In this document: in pieces, positions 39,579 to 49,106 of the stretch | Position numbering within the stretch: position 1 is the first letter of the stretch | Layout of the letters: the number at the start of each line of letters is the position of its first letter | From: Panacibacter microcysteis | GTDB taxonomy: Bacteria > Bacteroidota > Bacteroidia > Chitinophagales > Chitinophagaceae | Direction: 5' to 3' | Assembly (NCBI RefSeq): GCF_015831355.1 | Contig: NZ_JADWYR010000002.1 | Location: 558,001 to 622,000, forward strand | Length of the DNA stretch: 64,000 bases | The notes under the pieces: generated by a model | Seen by the model: the letters and a program-made list of their open reading frames with translations, nothing else | The model's database searches: none | Told to the model about the DNA's origin: nothing | Made by a program: the position numbers and the translations under genes

Positions 39579-40991
39579 TTAAAAGCCAAAACTGAGTGAA
39601 TAAATATAATGGTGTATCCAGCTTATGAAACCGGTTAGTAATATGCCGGCAAGACAAATCACCATCACAATTTTCGATACAAAAGGAATAGCTATTGCTC
39701 CAGGCGGTGTATCGTTTATTTCCATGAAAATAGTTCTTACCACTTTCAGGTAGTAATAAAATGACACCACAATGTTTGCCGCAGCCACACCAACGAGTAG
39801 ATAATTGCCTTTGCCTGCACCGGCCATCAATAAAAAGAATTTGCCAAAAAAGCCTGCAGTAGGGGGTACACCCGCCAGTGAAAACATAGCAATAGCCAAT
39901 ACCCACGACAAGAATTTATTATTGGTGTACAAACTTCTGTAATCACTAATGTTTTCCCTGTCTGCAGCAGCATCTGCCAGCGTAATGACGGCAAATGCAG
40001 CCAGGCTTGAGAATAAGTAGATCAGTATAAAGTAAATGACAGATGCAGTAGCAACCTGGTTTGAACCTGATATACCTACCAGTATAAAACCAACCTGCGC
40101 TACAGATGAAAAAGCCAGGAATCTTTTGAAGTTATTTTGCCTGATGGCAAACAGGTTTCCAATGATCATTGTAGTAATACTTAACACAAAAAGTACATTA
40201 TACCATAACGTGCTGTATGCTTTAAAAACATTGTATAACACGGCTGTAAAAACAAATACAAATGCTGCTTTGGAAACAACAGCCAGGTAAGCTGTAATGG
40301 TTGCTGGCGCCCCTTCATACACATCTGCCGTCCATAAATGAAAGGGTACAATCGATATTTTAAAAGCAAAAGCGCTGATCAGTAATATAACAGAAAAGGC
40401 CTGGAGTGCACTTCCGTCGGCCTTTGCAGCGATGGATTCGTAGTCCAGGCTCCCGGTTGTGCCATACAATAATGAAATGCCCAACAATAAAAGCGCCGAC
40501 GAAAAAGCAGACGAAATGATCAGCTTCATGGCTGCTTCAGAAGAGCGGCGTTTGCCGAGGTCGAAGTTTACTATGGCTGCCAGTGGAATGGTGGAAAGTT
40601 CGAGGCCAAGATAAAACATGAGCACATTGCCCGAAGAGATCATAAAAAACATACCAAGCAAAGTGGCCAGAAGCAATATGTAAAATTCAGGGATATGCTT
40701 ATGATTTTTTAGCCAGGGATAAGCCAGCATGCCTGTGAGAAAAGTGCCCAGGTTCAGAATGTTTTTTTCGAGGATAAACAGGTAGTTGGTAGTAAACATG
40801 CTGTCGAATAATGTTCCCTCTTTGGTATAGACAAAGCCAGACAATACATTCACCAGTAGTAAAATATTGGCAATATTCAAAATGTTGTTATTACTCCTTT
40901 CACTGGTTCCAAGCTTAACGAAAAGCAGCACGAAGATGATGACAGTAATCACCAGCTCCTGTTTCAGTAAAATGAAAAAGTCATACATCAT
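39579..40991 (-). CDS. nuoN: NADH-quinone oxidoreductase subunit N
   Basis: An antiporter-like, proton-pumping membrane subunit of complex I. The 470 residues have about 13-14 membrane helices, with the conserved YLGLELSTIPLAAIV (glutamate in helix 5), the lysine segment FKISIVPFHLWTADVYEGAPATITAYLAVVSKAA and FKRFLAFSSVAQVGFILVG. It lies 9 nt after nuoM and is followed by a small coupled gene. Confidence 0.95.
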   Translation of the reverse strand: MMYDFFILLKQELVITVIIFVLLFVKLGTSERSNNNILNIANILLLVNVLSGFVYTKEGTLFDSMFTTNYLFILEKNILNLGTFLTGMLAYPWLKNHKHIPEFYILLLATLLGMFFMISSGNVLMFYLGLELSTIPLAAIVNFDLGKRRSSEAAMKLIISSAFSSALLLLGISLLYGTTGSLDYESIAAKADGSALQAFSVILLISAFAFKISIVPFHLWTADVYEGAPATITAYLAVVSKAAFVFVFTAVLYNVFKAYSTLWYNVLFVLSITTMIIGNLFAIRQNNFKRFLAFSSVAQVGFILVGISGSNQVATASVIYFILIYLFSSLAAFAVITLADAAADRENISDYRSLYTNNKFLSWVLAIAMFSLAGVPPTAGFFGKFFLLMAGAGKGNYLLVGVAAANIVVSFYYYLKVVRTIFMEINDTPPGAIAIPFVSKIVMVICLAGILLTGFISWIHHYIYSLSFGF

Positions 40992-41000
40992 AAGCCGTTA

Positions 41001-42506
41001 TCATTTCAAAGCCAAAGCATTTGTTATATGCTGAATGATTGTTTCTGTAGCAGGCGCAATGAGGTTGTTTAATTCAAAAGGTGCAATGCCGATAAAAAGA
41101 ATACCCGCAATCAGTATGACTGCAGCTATTTTTTCATTCCACGCAGCATCATGCAACTGCAGGTAATGATGATTGCTCACCGGCCCCATAACAGCCTGGC
41201 CCGTTGCTCTTAATATGTACACCGCAGTCACAACTATTGATGCGCACGATAATATTGTTGCAATCCTGTAAGCTCCATCTGCATTTTGCCACGAGCCCAT
41301 AAAAACGGTCATCTCCGCAACAAAGCCGCTTAGCCCTGGCAAACCCAGCGAACAGAGACCAGCAATTACAAAAACAGCAGATATAAACGGCATTACTTTC
41401 AATAACCCTCCAAGCTCCGCTAACATTCGTGTATGCGTTCTGCTGTAGATCATGCCGATAGCAGCAAAGAAAAGTGCAGTCATTAATCCATGTGATACCA
41501 TTTGCAACACGGCGCCTCTTATAGAAGTTTCTGTGAGCATGCCAATACCAAGCAAAACAAAACCACAATGACTGACTGATGAATATGCATTGATGTATTT
41601 CAGATCCTTTTGCATCATCGTCGCGAATGCGCCGTAAATAATAGCAACCGTAGCTAGCACAACAATAATGAAGGAGTATTCTTTTGCAGCATCAGGCATT
41701 AGAAACGTAGCCACACGCAAACAGCCGTAGCCGCCAAGTTTCATTGATATACCTGCCAGAAACATAGAACCTGCTGTTGGTGCAGAAGAGTGACCATCGG
41801 GCACCCATGTATGAAATGGAAACAATGCCGTAAAAATTCCAAAACCTATAAATGCAAATGGGAAAAATGTGTTCTGAATATTAACAGGAATATGCATTTG
41901 TGCAATTTCGGCCAGGTTAAAAGTGTGCGTAGTAAAATACAATCCCATCAAGCCCACGAAGACCAGTGCAGACGCAGCTATCAGCATCAATGCAAGTTTC
42001 ATGGCGCTGTATTCTTTTTTGCCGCTTCCCCAAATGCAGATCATCAAAAATTTTGGAATTACTGCAACTTCCAAAAAGAAGAACATGGTAAATAAATCGA
42101 GTGAGATAAAAAAGCCATACGCACCCACAGCAAGCAGCATCAGTAAAAAGAAAAATTCTTTGCTCATGCGTTCTTCTTTCCATGACACCAAAACACCGGC
42201 CAATACAACGCATGCTGTCAGTGCGATCATAGCGATTGAAATTCCGTCGACGCCTATGTGATAATTGATATTTAATGCGGAAAACCATGCGTGCGTGTAT
42301 TCAAGGTAAAATGGATTGCCAGGATGTCCGTCTATATTGCCAAATACATAATCAAGCGTATAGTCTACAAAATATAAATACAGAATAAGAATAAACTGAA
42401 TGATTGATCCCAACAATGCAGTAACCCTTACTTGTTTCAAATCTTTACAAAACAAGATTATGATCGCAGTTAACAATGGTAATATGACAAGCAATGACAA
42501 ACTCAT
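41001..42506 (-). CDS. nuoM: NADH-quinone oxidoreductase subunit M
   Basis: The second antiporter-like subunit, 501 residues, about 14 helices. It shows the FFLEVAVIPKFLMICIWG helix with its glutamate, FPFHTWVPDGHSSAPTAGSMFLAGISMKLGGYG, and DLKYINAYSSVSHCGFVLLGIG. It is separated from nuoL by 177 bp filled by a compact dispersed repeat. Confidence 0.95.
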   Translation of the reverse strand: MSLSLLVILPLLTAIIILFCKDLKQVRVTALLGSIIQFILILYLYFVDYTLDYVFGNIDGHPGNPFYLEYTHAWFSALNINYHIGVDGISIAMIALTACVVLAGVLVSWKEERMSKEFFFLLMLLAVGAYGFFISLDLFTMFFFLEVAVIPKFLMICIWGSGKKEYSAMKLALMLIAASALVFVGLMGLYFTTHTFNLAEIAQMHIPVNIQNTFFPFAFIGFGIFTALFPFHTWVPDGHSSAPTAGSMFLAGISMKLGGYGCLRVATFLMPDAAKEYSFIIVVLATVAIIYGAFATMMQKDLKYINAYSSVSHCGFVLLGIGMLTETSIRGAVLQMVSHGLMTALFFAAIGMIYSRTHTRMLAELGGLLKVMPFISAVFVIAGLCSLGLPGLSGFVAEMTVFMGSWQNADGAYRIATILSCASIVVTAVYILRATGQAVMGPVSNHHYLQLHDAAWNEKIAAVILIAGILFIGIAPFELNNLIAPATETIIQHITNALALK

Positions 42507-42521
42507 TCGCTGATTTTTATA

Positions 42522-42660
42522 TTATGTACTTAGCTGAAGTACTGCTATTAAGCTTCGTTGTGTCACTCACTTGTACGTTCTGTTCTTTGTTCAGCAATGT
42601 GATGCTGTACAAGTGTGCGACGCAACAGGCGATGCCACAAAGCCCAAATGCCGGGCTCAT
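42522..42660 (+). repeat. Compact dispersed repeat element inside the nuo operon (nuoL-nuoM)
   Basis: TTATGTACTTAGCTG and CTGCTATTAAGCTTCG precede an A arm (42558-42576). After a 30-nt interior comes an inverted B arm (42607-42625, GTGTG variant), then CAGGCGATGCC and GCCGGGCTC near 42650. The arms alone span 68 bp and could fold into a hairpin in the transcript. It fills nearly the whole gap between nuoL and nuoM. Confidence 0.85.
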
Positions 42661-42683
42661 AATAAAACTTTAAACCCCGGGCT

Positions 42684-44615
42684 TTACCGCCACCACCATA
42701 CAAACGCAACTGCAAGCCCGGCCACGCCTGCAAAAAAATACAACGCATAATGCTGCACCTTGCCAGACTGAAATCCTTTTATTAGTGCACTGCTTTTCGC
42801 AATAATAACAGCAATCAGATTGATTGAACCATCAATGATATTTTTATCAATCCATGCTGCGGGCCTGCCAATAAGGTTGAATAAAATTTTCTTCGTTAAG
42901 AAAACATAGGCTTCATCGATATAAAATTTTCTGTATGCAGAGCGATACAAGCCACTCAATGTATTTGCAATATTTTCAGGGCGATCACTTGCATTCTTAT
43001 ACATTAGCGATGCCATGAAAATTGCAACAATTGCAAGCGCAACCGGCGCGATAGAAAAAACAATGTCGGTATGCGTTTCGGCTGGTTTGCCGCCGGCAGC
43101 TACAAAAGAGCCGAACGGAATAAAACCCGCAACAACGGTACATGCAGCAAGCATAATTAAAGGCAACTTCATTGTTATGGTCCCTTCGCCATGATGCGTT
43201 TCATGAATATGCGGTTCTTTGTTCCAGAAAATGGAGAAATACAAACGGAACATATAAAATGCCGTGAGCGCCGATGTAAGCAGGCCAATAGCATAAATGA
43301 ACATGTTGGAATGATATGCAGCAGTAAGTATTGCTTCTTTACTAAAAAAGCCTGCAAAAGGCGGAATGCCGGCAATGGCAAGACAGGCGATCAAAAAGCA
43401 AATATTTGTAACGGGCATCAGTTTTTTTAAACCACCCATATCTTTCATGTCATTGCTATGCACCAGATGAATAATGGCACCTGCGCACAGGAACAACAAT
43501 GATTTAAAAAGTGCATGTGTAAATAGGTGGAACATCGACGCTGTAAAACCTGAGACATTTTCGCCGCTGTTTCCCGCAACGCCTAATGCAAACATCATGT
43601 AACCAATCTGCGACATGGTAGAGTAGGCGAGCACTCTTTTTATATCGGTTTGCGTGCAGGCGATGATTGCTGCGAAGATTGCAGAAAATACGCCGGTATA
43701 AGCCACAATGTCGAGTGCTACACCATCGAAAGAAAAAACGGGAAACAGCCTGGCAACAAGGTAAACGCCGGCAACAACCATTGTTGCGGCATGGATCAAT
43801 GCAGAAACAGGAGTGGGACCTTCCATGGCGTCGGGCAACCAGATGTGTAAAGGAAACATGGCTGATTTGCCTGCGCCGCCGATAAAAATCATTGTTAAAC
43901 CCCATGTTAATGCTGAAACACCGAATAACCCTGCTGCTGCAGCGGTCGAATACTGTGCTGAGGCTGTATTTGTGAGCCTTTCAATCAACGTGTTAAAGTC
44001 TAACGTTTCTGCATGAAATGCAAGCATAAGAATGCCGATCAAAAAACCAAGATCTGCAAAGCGTGTTACAACAAACGCTTTTTTTGAAGCAGCAACCGCA
44101 GAAGGTTTATTGTAATAAAAACCAATCAGCAGATAAGAAGATACACCAACCAGTTCCCAGAAAATGTACAACTGGAAAATATTGGTTGATAAAACCAATC
44201 CTAACATGGAGAATGTAAACAAAGAAAGAAAAGCATAATAGGTAGCGAATCGTTCTTCGCCTTTCATGTAGCCAAGGCTGAAAATGTGCACCATGAGCGA
44301 AACAAAACTTACCACAACAAGCATCATCACAGAAACAGGATCGAGTATGACGCCCATATTTATAGAAAGGCTATCTGTAAAGCGTAGCCAGGTATAATCA
44401 AAGGCAATGATGGGCTGATAAACGTCATTTACTTTTCCATGAACAAAGAAATAATTGTATGCGGTATAAAAAGAAAGAAGTGTAAGAGCAAGTAATATCA
44501 ATGTGCCAAGTATACCGGATATTTTAGATAGATATTTCTTGCCCCATAAACCAAATACAACGAAGCCTGCCAACGGCAATAATGGAATTAAGGAAGTGTA
44601 AAAATAATTTGCCAT
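42684..44615 (-). CDS. nuoL: NADH-quinone oxidoreductase subunit L
   Basis: The distal antiporter-like subunit, 643 residues. It has the IFWELVGVSSYLLIGFYY glutamate helix, GKSAMFPLHIWLPDAMEGPTPVSALIHAATMV, DIKRVLAYSTMSQIGYM and the long C-terminal lateral-helix region (about 530-643). It is 35 nt after nuoK. Confidence 0.96.
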   Translation of the reverse strand: MANYFYTSLIPLLPLAGFVVFGLWGKKYLSKISGILGTLILLALTLLSFYTAYNYFFVHGKVNDVYQPIIAFDYTWLRFTDSLSINMGVILDPVSVMMLVVVSFVSLMVHIFSLGYMKGEERFATYYAFLSLFTFSMLGLVLSTNIFQLYIFWELVGVSSYLLIGFYYNKPSAVAASKKAFVVTRFADLGFLIGILMLAFHAETLDFNTLIERLTNTASAQYSTAAAAGLFGVSALTWGLTMIFIGGAGKSAMFPLHIWLPDAMEGPTPVSALIHAATMVVAGVYLVARLFPVFSFDGVALDIVAYTGVFSAIFAAIIACTQTDIKRVLAYSTMSQIGYMMFALGVAGNSGENVSGFTASMFHLFTHALFKSLLFLCAGAIIHLVHSNDMKDMGGLKKLMPVTNICFLIACLAIAGIPPFAGFFSKEAILTAAYHSNMFIYAIGLLTSALTAFYMFRLYFSIFWNKEPHIHETHHGEGTITMKLPLIMLAACTVVAGFIPFGSFVAAGGKPAETHTDIVFSIAPVALAIVAIFMASLMYKNASDRPENIANTLSGLYRSAYRKFYIDEAYVFLTKKILFNLIGRPAAWIDKNIIDGSINLIAVIIAKSSALIKGFQSGKVQHYALYFFAGVAGLAVAFVWWWR

Positions 44616-44650
44616 GCCTGTGTTTGCTTCTTGGTTCTTAAAACTTTCTT

Positions 44651-44965
44651 TTAGTATTTCATTTCTTCTGCGCTTTCCACATCAATTGAATGATGACTGC
44701 GGTAAAGGTTAATGATAATGGCAATTGCCACAGCAGCTTCAGCGGCAGCAATTGTTATAATAAAAATGGTAAAGAAAACACCATTCAGTTGTTCAGGGTA
44801 TAAGTATTTGTTGAATGCCACGAAGTTTATATTCACACTGTTCAACATTAATTCAATGCTCATTAGAATAGTAATGAGGTTTCTCCTGGTAAACATACCA
44901 TACATGCCTATAAAAAAGAGGGCTGTGCTTAACAATAAAATATGGCTTAACGGAATTTCATTCAT
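44651..44965 (-). CDS. nuoK: NADH-quinone oxidoreductase subunit K
   Basis: A small membrane subunit of 104 residues with three helices. It contains the conserved glutamates in LITILMSIELMLNSVNINFV and AAAEAAVAIAIIINLYR. The start lies 8 nt inside the end of nuoJ, suggesting coupled translation. Confidence 0.95.
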   Translation of the reverse strand: MNEIPLSHILLLSTALFFIGMYGMFTRRNLITILMSIELMLNSVNINFVAFNKYLYPEQLNGVFFTIFIITIAAAEAAVAIAIIINLYRSHHSIDVESAEEMKY

Positions 44966-45479
44966 CTGTGGCAGTTTTTGATTTCATTGCAATAACAATA
45001 CAACCGATCATTGCGGCCAGTAGTAAAATACTCACTACTTCGAAGGGCAGTATAAAACCATGTTTTGTTGTGCTCAATAATTGTGTGCCAATTTCTCCAA
45101 CATCTACGCTAAAAACCTTGCCTGTTGCGGGTTGAAAGTTATACTGGCTTATCAAAGTATAAAACAACCCAAACCCAAATACTGCGGCTAATACAGAGAA
45201 TATTTTGCTGCTTAATTTTGGCTGCTTCATTTCACTGCCGGATTGCTGTGTAAGAAAAATGGAAAAAATGATCAGCACAACAATTCCTCCCACATATACA
45301 ACAATTTGTACGGCTGCAATAAATTCTACATCCATCCAGAAAAATAAACCGGCAATACCGACCAATGAAAACAACAACCATATTGCAGCGCGAAATATTC
45401 TTCTTGTTGTAACAGCAAGCAATGCAGTTACTAAAATGAATGCGGCAATGATGTAAAATATAATTTGGACTCCTGTCAT
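44958..45479 (-). CDS. nuoJ: NADH-quinone oxidoreductase subunit J
   Basis: A membrane subunit with five helices; 173 residues from the ATG at 45479 (MTGVQIIFYIIAAFILV). The frame is open to 45524 but the extra charged residues overlap the end of nuoI. The conserved segment LFFWMDVEFIAAVQIVVYVGGIVVLIIF, with the glycine hinge of helix 3, is intact. Confidence 0.94.
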   Translation of the reverse strand: MTGVQIIFYIIAAFILVTALLAVTTRRIFRAAIWLLFSLVGIAGLFFWMDVEFIAAVQIVVYVGGIVVLIIFSIFLTQQSGSEMKQPKLSSKIFSVLAAVFGFGLFYTLISQYNFQPATGKVFSVDVGEIGTQLLSTTKHGFILPFEVVSILLLAAMIGCIVIAMKSKTATDE

Positions 45480-45513
45480 ATTTATTTTTTTCTCTTTCCC
45501 TTTGGCGCTGCGG

Positions 45514-45984
45514 TCATTCCACACCCTCCCTTATTTTTGAACCTGGCCTGTTTAATTTCTTTGTCAGCTGACTTCGATCATACACACTGTGTTCAAAGTT
45601 CTGGGCCATTTTTATGGCATCTGTAGGGCACGCTTCAATACACAAATTGCACATTGTGCATAATTCCAGGTGATAAATAAAAGTATCCAGTGCTTTCTTC
45701 TTTTTTCCTTCTGGTGTTACATCAAACTTTGTAATGATCTTTATTGTTCCGTTGGGGCATGCAAGTTCGCAGGCAGTACATCCGGTGCAGGCATGTTCGT
45801 TATTTTCGTCGTGCTTCATTACAACTTCACCCCTGAAGCGTTCCGGTAATGTTTGCTTTACATCGGGGTATTGCTGCGTAATAATTTCTTTGTGATGTGT
45901 GAAATAGTAACCTGTTCTACGCATCCCTTTCAGCAAAGATTTTACAGCATTAAAAATGTCTGATATGTATTCTTTTAAAAACAA
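45514..45984 (-). CDS. nuoI: NADH-quinone oxidoreductase subunit I
   Basis: A peripheral subunit carrying iron-sulfur clusters N6a and N6b. The 156 residues have two full ferredoxin motifs, CTGCTACELACP and CTMCNLCIEACP, each with four cysteines. It is followed 34 nt later by nuoJ and separated from nuoH by a 326-bp gap that holds a gene relic and a repeat arm. Confidence 0.95.
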   Translation of the reverse strand: MFLKEYISDIFNAVKSLLKGMRRTGYYFTHHKEIITQQYPDVKQTLPERFRGEVVMKHDENNEHACTGCTACELACPNGTIKIITKFDVTPEGKKKKALDTFIYHLELCTMCNLCIEACPTDAIKMAQNFEHSVYDRSQLTKKLNRPGSKIREGVE

Positions 45985-46066
45985 CTTTAGTTTAAATTTT
46001 TGTGTTTTGTGTTTCGAATTGTTAAACGCTTTCTTTGAGTTTTGTTCCCTTTATTGCTGATTTATT

Positions 46067-46207
46067 TCAATAGTTTATTATACCTCCGCTCATGCTTCTT
46101 ATAAAATCTTTCGATAATTCTGTCTCAGCAGAAATGTTATGTATTTCATCAGAAAGTAATCCGGGTTTTCGCCATGCTCTTATATCTTCAATTTTTATTG
46201 TTGCCAC
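46067..46207 (-). pseudogene. Relic of an S23/four-helix-bundle protein gene
   Basis: A 46-codon frame (GTG at 46207) reads ATIKIEDIRAWRKPGLLSDE, then an SKDF segment and IRSMSGGIINY before a stop. This resembles the start of the four-helix-bundle family often found in 23S rRNA insertions and scattered through Bacteroidota (there typically ...F-E-D-L-x-x-W-x-K-A..., SKD..., IRRA-SIxxNIAEG). The middle appears deleted and the C-terminal two-thirds are missing, ending just where NIAEG would begin. It lies between nuoI and nuoH. Confidence 0.5.
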
Positions 46208-46234
46208 AACTATTTTTTTCAATTATATTCAATA

Positions 46235-46286
46235 GTACAAGAGTGCGACGAAAGGGACGATTGCCTATGTACTAATGCCGGTGACA
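46235..46286 (-). repeat. Dispersed intergenic repeat, B arm inside the nuo operon (nuoH-nuoI)
   Basis: An inverted B arm (46235-46253, last bases AAA in place of CAA) is followed by GGGACGATTGCC and an outer end ATGCCGGTGACATAAA. It lies between nuoH and the gene relic. No partner arm. Confidence 0.75.
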
Positions 46287-46310
46287 TAAAAAGCTTTACC
46301 CAAAAGTTTT

Positions 46311-47399
46311 CTAAAAATACCAACCCATAATTGCGATCAATGTTATCAATAAAACATTGAACATACTAATGGGCAGTAAATATTTCCATTCAAGATTCAG
46401 TAACTGGTCGATGCGTAAGCGTGGAAACGTCCAGCGAAACCACATGATTACGAAAATCAGGAAAAACACTTTTGCAAGAAACCAGGCTGAAGATGGAATG
46501 TAATCCATAATATGGTTAAAGCCCCGCCAGTTACCGATATGTAAAGGCATCCAGCCGCCGAGAAACAAAATAGCACCAATGCTGCACACGATAAAAATGT
46601 TTACATATTCCGCTAAAAAAAACAACGCGAATTTCATTCCTGAGTATTCTGTATGAAAGCCGGCAGTAAGTTCACTTTCCGCTTCAGCAAGGTCGAACGG
46701 CGCACGGTTTGTTTCTGCCGTTACTGCGATGATAAAGATTACAAACGCAATGATGGCAGGTATATGACCTTTGAAGAGCCACCATCCATTTTCCTGGGAT
46801 GCAACAATGTCGGATATGCGCAAACTTCCGGTAAGCACAACAATAGAAATAATAGACAGCCCTGCACTCAATTCATAACTTACAATTTGTGCGCCGCTAC
46901 GCATGGCGCCAAGCAGTGAATATTTATTGTTGCTTGCCCAACCCGCCATTAAAATGCCAATCACTGAAACTGATGAAACTGCGGTTACGTACAAAACGCC
47001 AATATTAATATCCCAGATCTGGAAACCTCTTGCAAACGGAATAGGAGCGAGGATAAGCATGGCAACGATCATTACTACGAAAGGTGCCAGGTTGAATAAA
47101 AATTTGTCTGCACCATTGGGTGTTAATCCTTCTTTTACTGCAAGTTTTAATGTGTCTGCAACCGTTTGTAAAGTACCACCCGGGCCAACACGGTTTGGGC
47201 CAAGCCTTATTTGCATGTAAGCAGAAACTTTGCGTTCCATTAATACCAGTATCAGCCCCAGCACCGCGAAGAAAGTGATCACACTAATGCCTGCTATAAC
47301 AAATTCGAATGCTATGGCAAGAGTTGGATTGAATGTTTGATTCAACCATGTGTGAATACTGTTTGTTATGCTTTCGAGGCTAATCATATTATCTGTCAA
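46311..47399 (-). CDS. nuoH: NADH-quinone oxidoreductase subunit H
   Basis: The membrane subunit that forms the quinone chamber; 362 residues, about eight helices. Conserved segments are ERKVSAYMQIRLGPNRVGPGGTLQTVADTLKL, ETNRAPFDLAEAESELTAGFHTEYSGMKFALFFLAEY and FRWTFPRLRIDQLL. The start overlaps the nuoD stop by 11 nt, so no room exists for nuoEFG between them. Confidence 0.96.
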   Translation of the reverse strand: MTDNMISLESITNSIHTWLNQTFNPTLAIAFEFVIAGISVITFFAVLGLILVLMERKVSAYMQIRLGPNRVGPGGTLQTVADTLKLAVKEGLTPNGADKFLFNLAPFVVMIVAMLILAPIPFARGFQIWDINIGVLYVTAVSSVSVIGILMAGWASNNKYSLLGAMRSGAQIVSYELSAGLSIISIVVLTGSLRISDIVASQENGWWLFKGHIPAIIAFVIFIIAVTAETNRAPFDLAEAESELTAGFHTEYSGMKFALFFLAEYVNIFIVCSIGAILFLGGWMPLHIGNWRGFNHIMDYIPSSAWFLAKVFFLIFVIMWFRWTFPRLRIDQLLNLEWKYLLPISMFNVLLITLIAIMGWYF

Positions 47400-48504
47400 T
47401 ATCAGGTATTACCAAATCTAATGATCCCATGATGGCAACAAGATCACCAATCTTATGCCCTTTAGCCATATGGTTTAATGCTGATAAGTTGGAAAAACCA
47501 GGTGAACGAAATTTTATCCTGTAAGGTGTCATTCCACCTTCGCTTATAATGTATACGCCAAACTCTCCACGCGCTGTTTCAACGCTTGCATAAAATTCTC
47601 CTTTAGGCAATTTCAATACTGCTTTCGTCTTTGCCTGGAAGTCTCCTTCGGGAATATTATCTATCAGTTGTTCTATTATGGAAAGCGACATACGCATTTC
47701 CTGTACCCTAACCAGGTATCTGGCAAAACAATCGCCACCGGTTGCTGTTACTTCATCAAAATTTACTTTATCATATATTTCGTACGGAAACAGTTTTCTG
47801 ATATCACAACTAACATTACTTGCTCTTGCGGTTGGGCCGGTGCACCCATACGAAACAGCATCGGCTTTTGAAATATAACCAACGCCTTTCATGCGGTTTT
47901 GAAAGATCACGTTGCCCGTTACCATTTCATCATATTCGTCAATTTTGGACTTAAAGAGTATAATGAAATCCTTTACTTTTTGCTGAAAGTTTGGGTGCAG
48001 ATCATACATCACCCCGCCGGGCACCATGTAGTTCATCGTTAACCTTGCACCACATGTTTCCTCCATTATCTCATTGATCACTTCCCTTTCACGGAATGCA
48101 TGGAAGAAAGGTGTAAGTGCACCAACATCCATTGCCATAGCCCCCCACCATAACTGGTGAGATGCCATGCGTGTCAACTCATCCATCAATACACGAATCA
48201 CTTTTGCCCGTTCAGGTATCTCTACCTGTAAGCCTTTTTCCACACACAACGCGCATGCATGATTATTGATGTGCGATGACAGGTAATCCATTCTGCTGGT
48301 AACGTAAATAAATTGCCTGTAACTAAGGCTTTCGCACATTTTTTCAATCGAACGATGGATGTAGCCAAGGTGGGGCTCAACATTTATTATCGTCTCTCCG
48401 CGCAACGTTATAACCAGGTGCAGCACGCCATGTGTTGACGGGTGCTGCGGCCCCACGTTGATCACCAAATCGCCTTCTGCTGTTGTGCCTGTTTCTTCAA
48501 ACAT
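47389..48504 (-). CDS. nuoD: NADH-quinone oxidoreductase subunit D
   Basis: The 49-kDa-type peripheral subunit at the quinone site; 371 residues, not fused to NuoC. It shows GPQHPSTHGVLHL near the N-terminus, HLGYIHRSIEKMCES and the ending MGSLDLVIPDIDR. The start is 2 nt after nuoC. The next gene is nuoH rather than nuoE. Confidence 0.96.
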   Translation of the reverse strand: MFEETGTTAEGDLVINVGPQHPSTHGVLHLVITLRGETIINVEPHLGYIHRSIEKMCESLSYRQFIYVTSRMDYLSSHINNHACALCVEKGLQVEIPERAKVIRVLMDELTRMASHQLWWGAMAMDVGALTPFFHAFREREVINEIMEETCGARLTMNYMVPGGVMYDLHPNFQQKVKDFIILFKSKIDEYDEMVTGNVIFQNRMKGVGYISKADAVSYGCTGPTARASNVSCDIRKLFPYEIYDKVNFDEVTATGGDCFARYLVRVQEMRMSLSIIEQLIDNIPEGDFQAKTKAVLKLPKGEFYASVETARGEFGVYIISEGGMTPYRIKFRSPGFSNLSALNHMAKGHKIGDLVAIMGSLDLVIPDIDR

Positions 48505-48506
48505 TT

Positions 48507-48956
48507 TTATAGTTTGATCATATTAACCGGGTCTTCAAAATCTTTACGCAATGGAAAACCTTCATAGTCGTCTGTTAAAAACAATCGTCTCAGATCAGGA
48601 TGACCAATGAACTGCACACCAAATAAATCATACGCTTCTCTTTCATGAAATTCTGCTGTGCGCCATATGTCTGAAACCGTTGCTATCTGCGGGTTTTCCC
48701 TGTCAAGTTTGGCTTTTACAACTACTGTGTCTTGTGTTGTTGTTGATCGCAAATGATAAACCATTGCCAGGTGTGTTTTCCAGTCAACGCATGTAATACA
48801 GAATAAAAAATCGAGCACCAATTCGTGGCGCAATTGCAGCGCAATTTCTTTCCATAATACAGGTTCGGCTAACATGGTTGTCCATTCCGTTCCTTCTTCA
48901 AATGCTGATGATGGAAATAGTTCGCCGAGTTTTATTTTAAGTTCGTCGTTAGTCAA
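48507..48956 (-). CDS. nuoC: NADH-quinone oxidoreductase subunit C
   Basis: The 30-kDa-type peripheral subunit, 149 residues. It contains the signature ERE-AYDLFGVQFIGHPDLRRLFLTDDYEGFPLRKDF near the C-terminus. It starts 12 nt from the end of the compact repeat that separates it from nuoB. Confidence 0.95.
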   Translation of the reverse strand: MTNDELKIKLGELFPSSAFEEGTEWTTMLAEPVLWKEIALQLRHELVLDFLFCITCVDWKTHLAMVYHLRSTTTQDTVVVKAKLDRENPQIATVSDIWRTAEFHEREAYDLFGVQFIGHPDLRRLFLTDDYEGFPLRKDFEDPVNMIKL

Positions 48957-48968
48957 AACTTATTGTTT

Positions 48969-49097
48969 GGTTACAAGCTGTTGTTTTTTATGGCATCGCC
49001 TGTTGTGTCACTCACTTGTGCTTTCTGTTCAATATTGATCTGAACGATGAAGAGTGCGACGCAACAAAAGTTTAATAGCAGCACTGCAGCCGGGTAC
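48969..49097 (+). repeat. Compact dispersed repeat element inside the nuo operon (nuoB-nuoC)
   Basis: The smallest complete copy, 129 bp: outer end GGTTACAAGC (48969), GTTTTTTATGGCATCGCC, A arm (49003-49021), a 24-nt interior, inverted B arm (49046-49064), TTTAATAGCAGCACTGCAGCC and outer end GCCGGGTAC (49089-49097). Interior GTTCAATATTGATCTGAAC is self-complementary, so the whole core can form one hairpin. It ends 9 nt from the nuoB stop. Confidence 0.88.
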
Positions 49098-49106
49098 ATA
49101 AATCTT

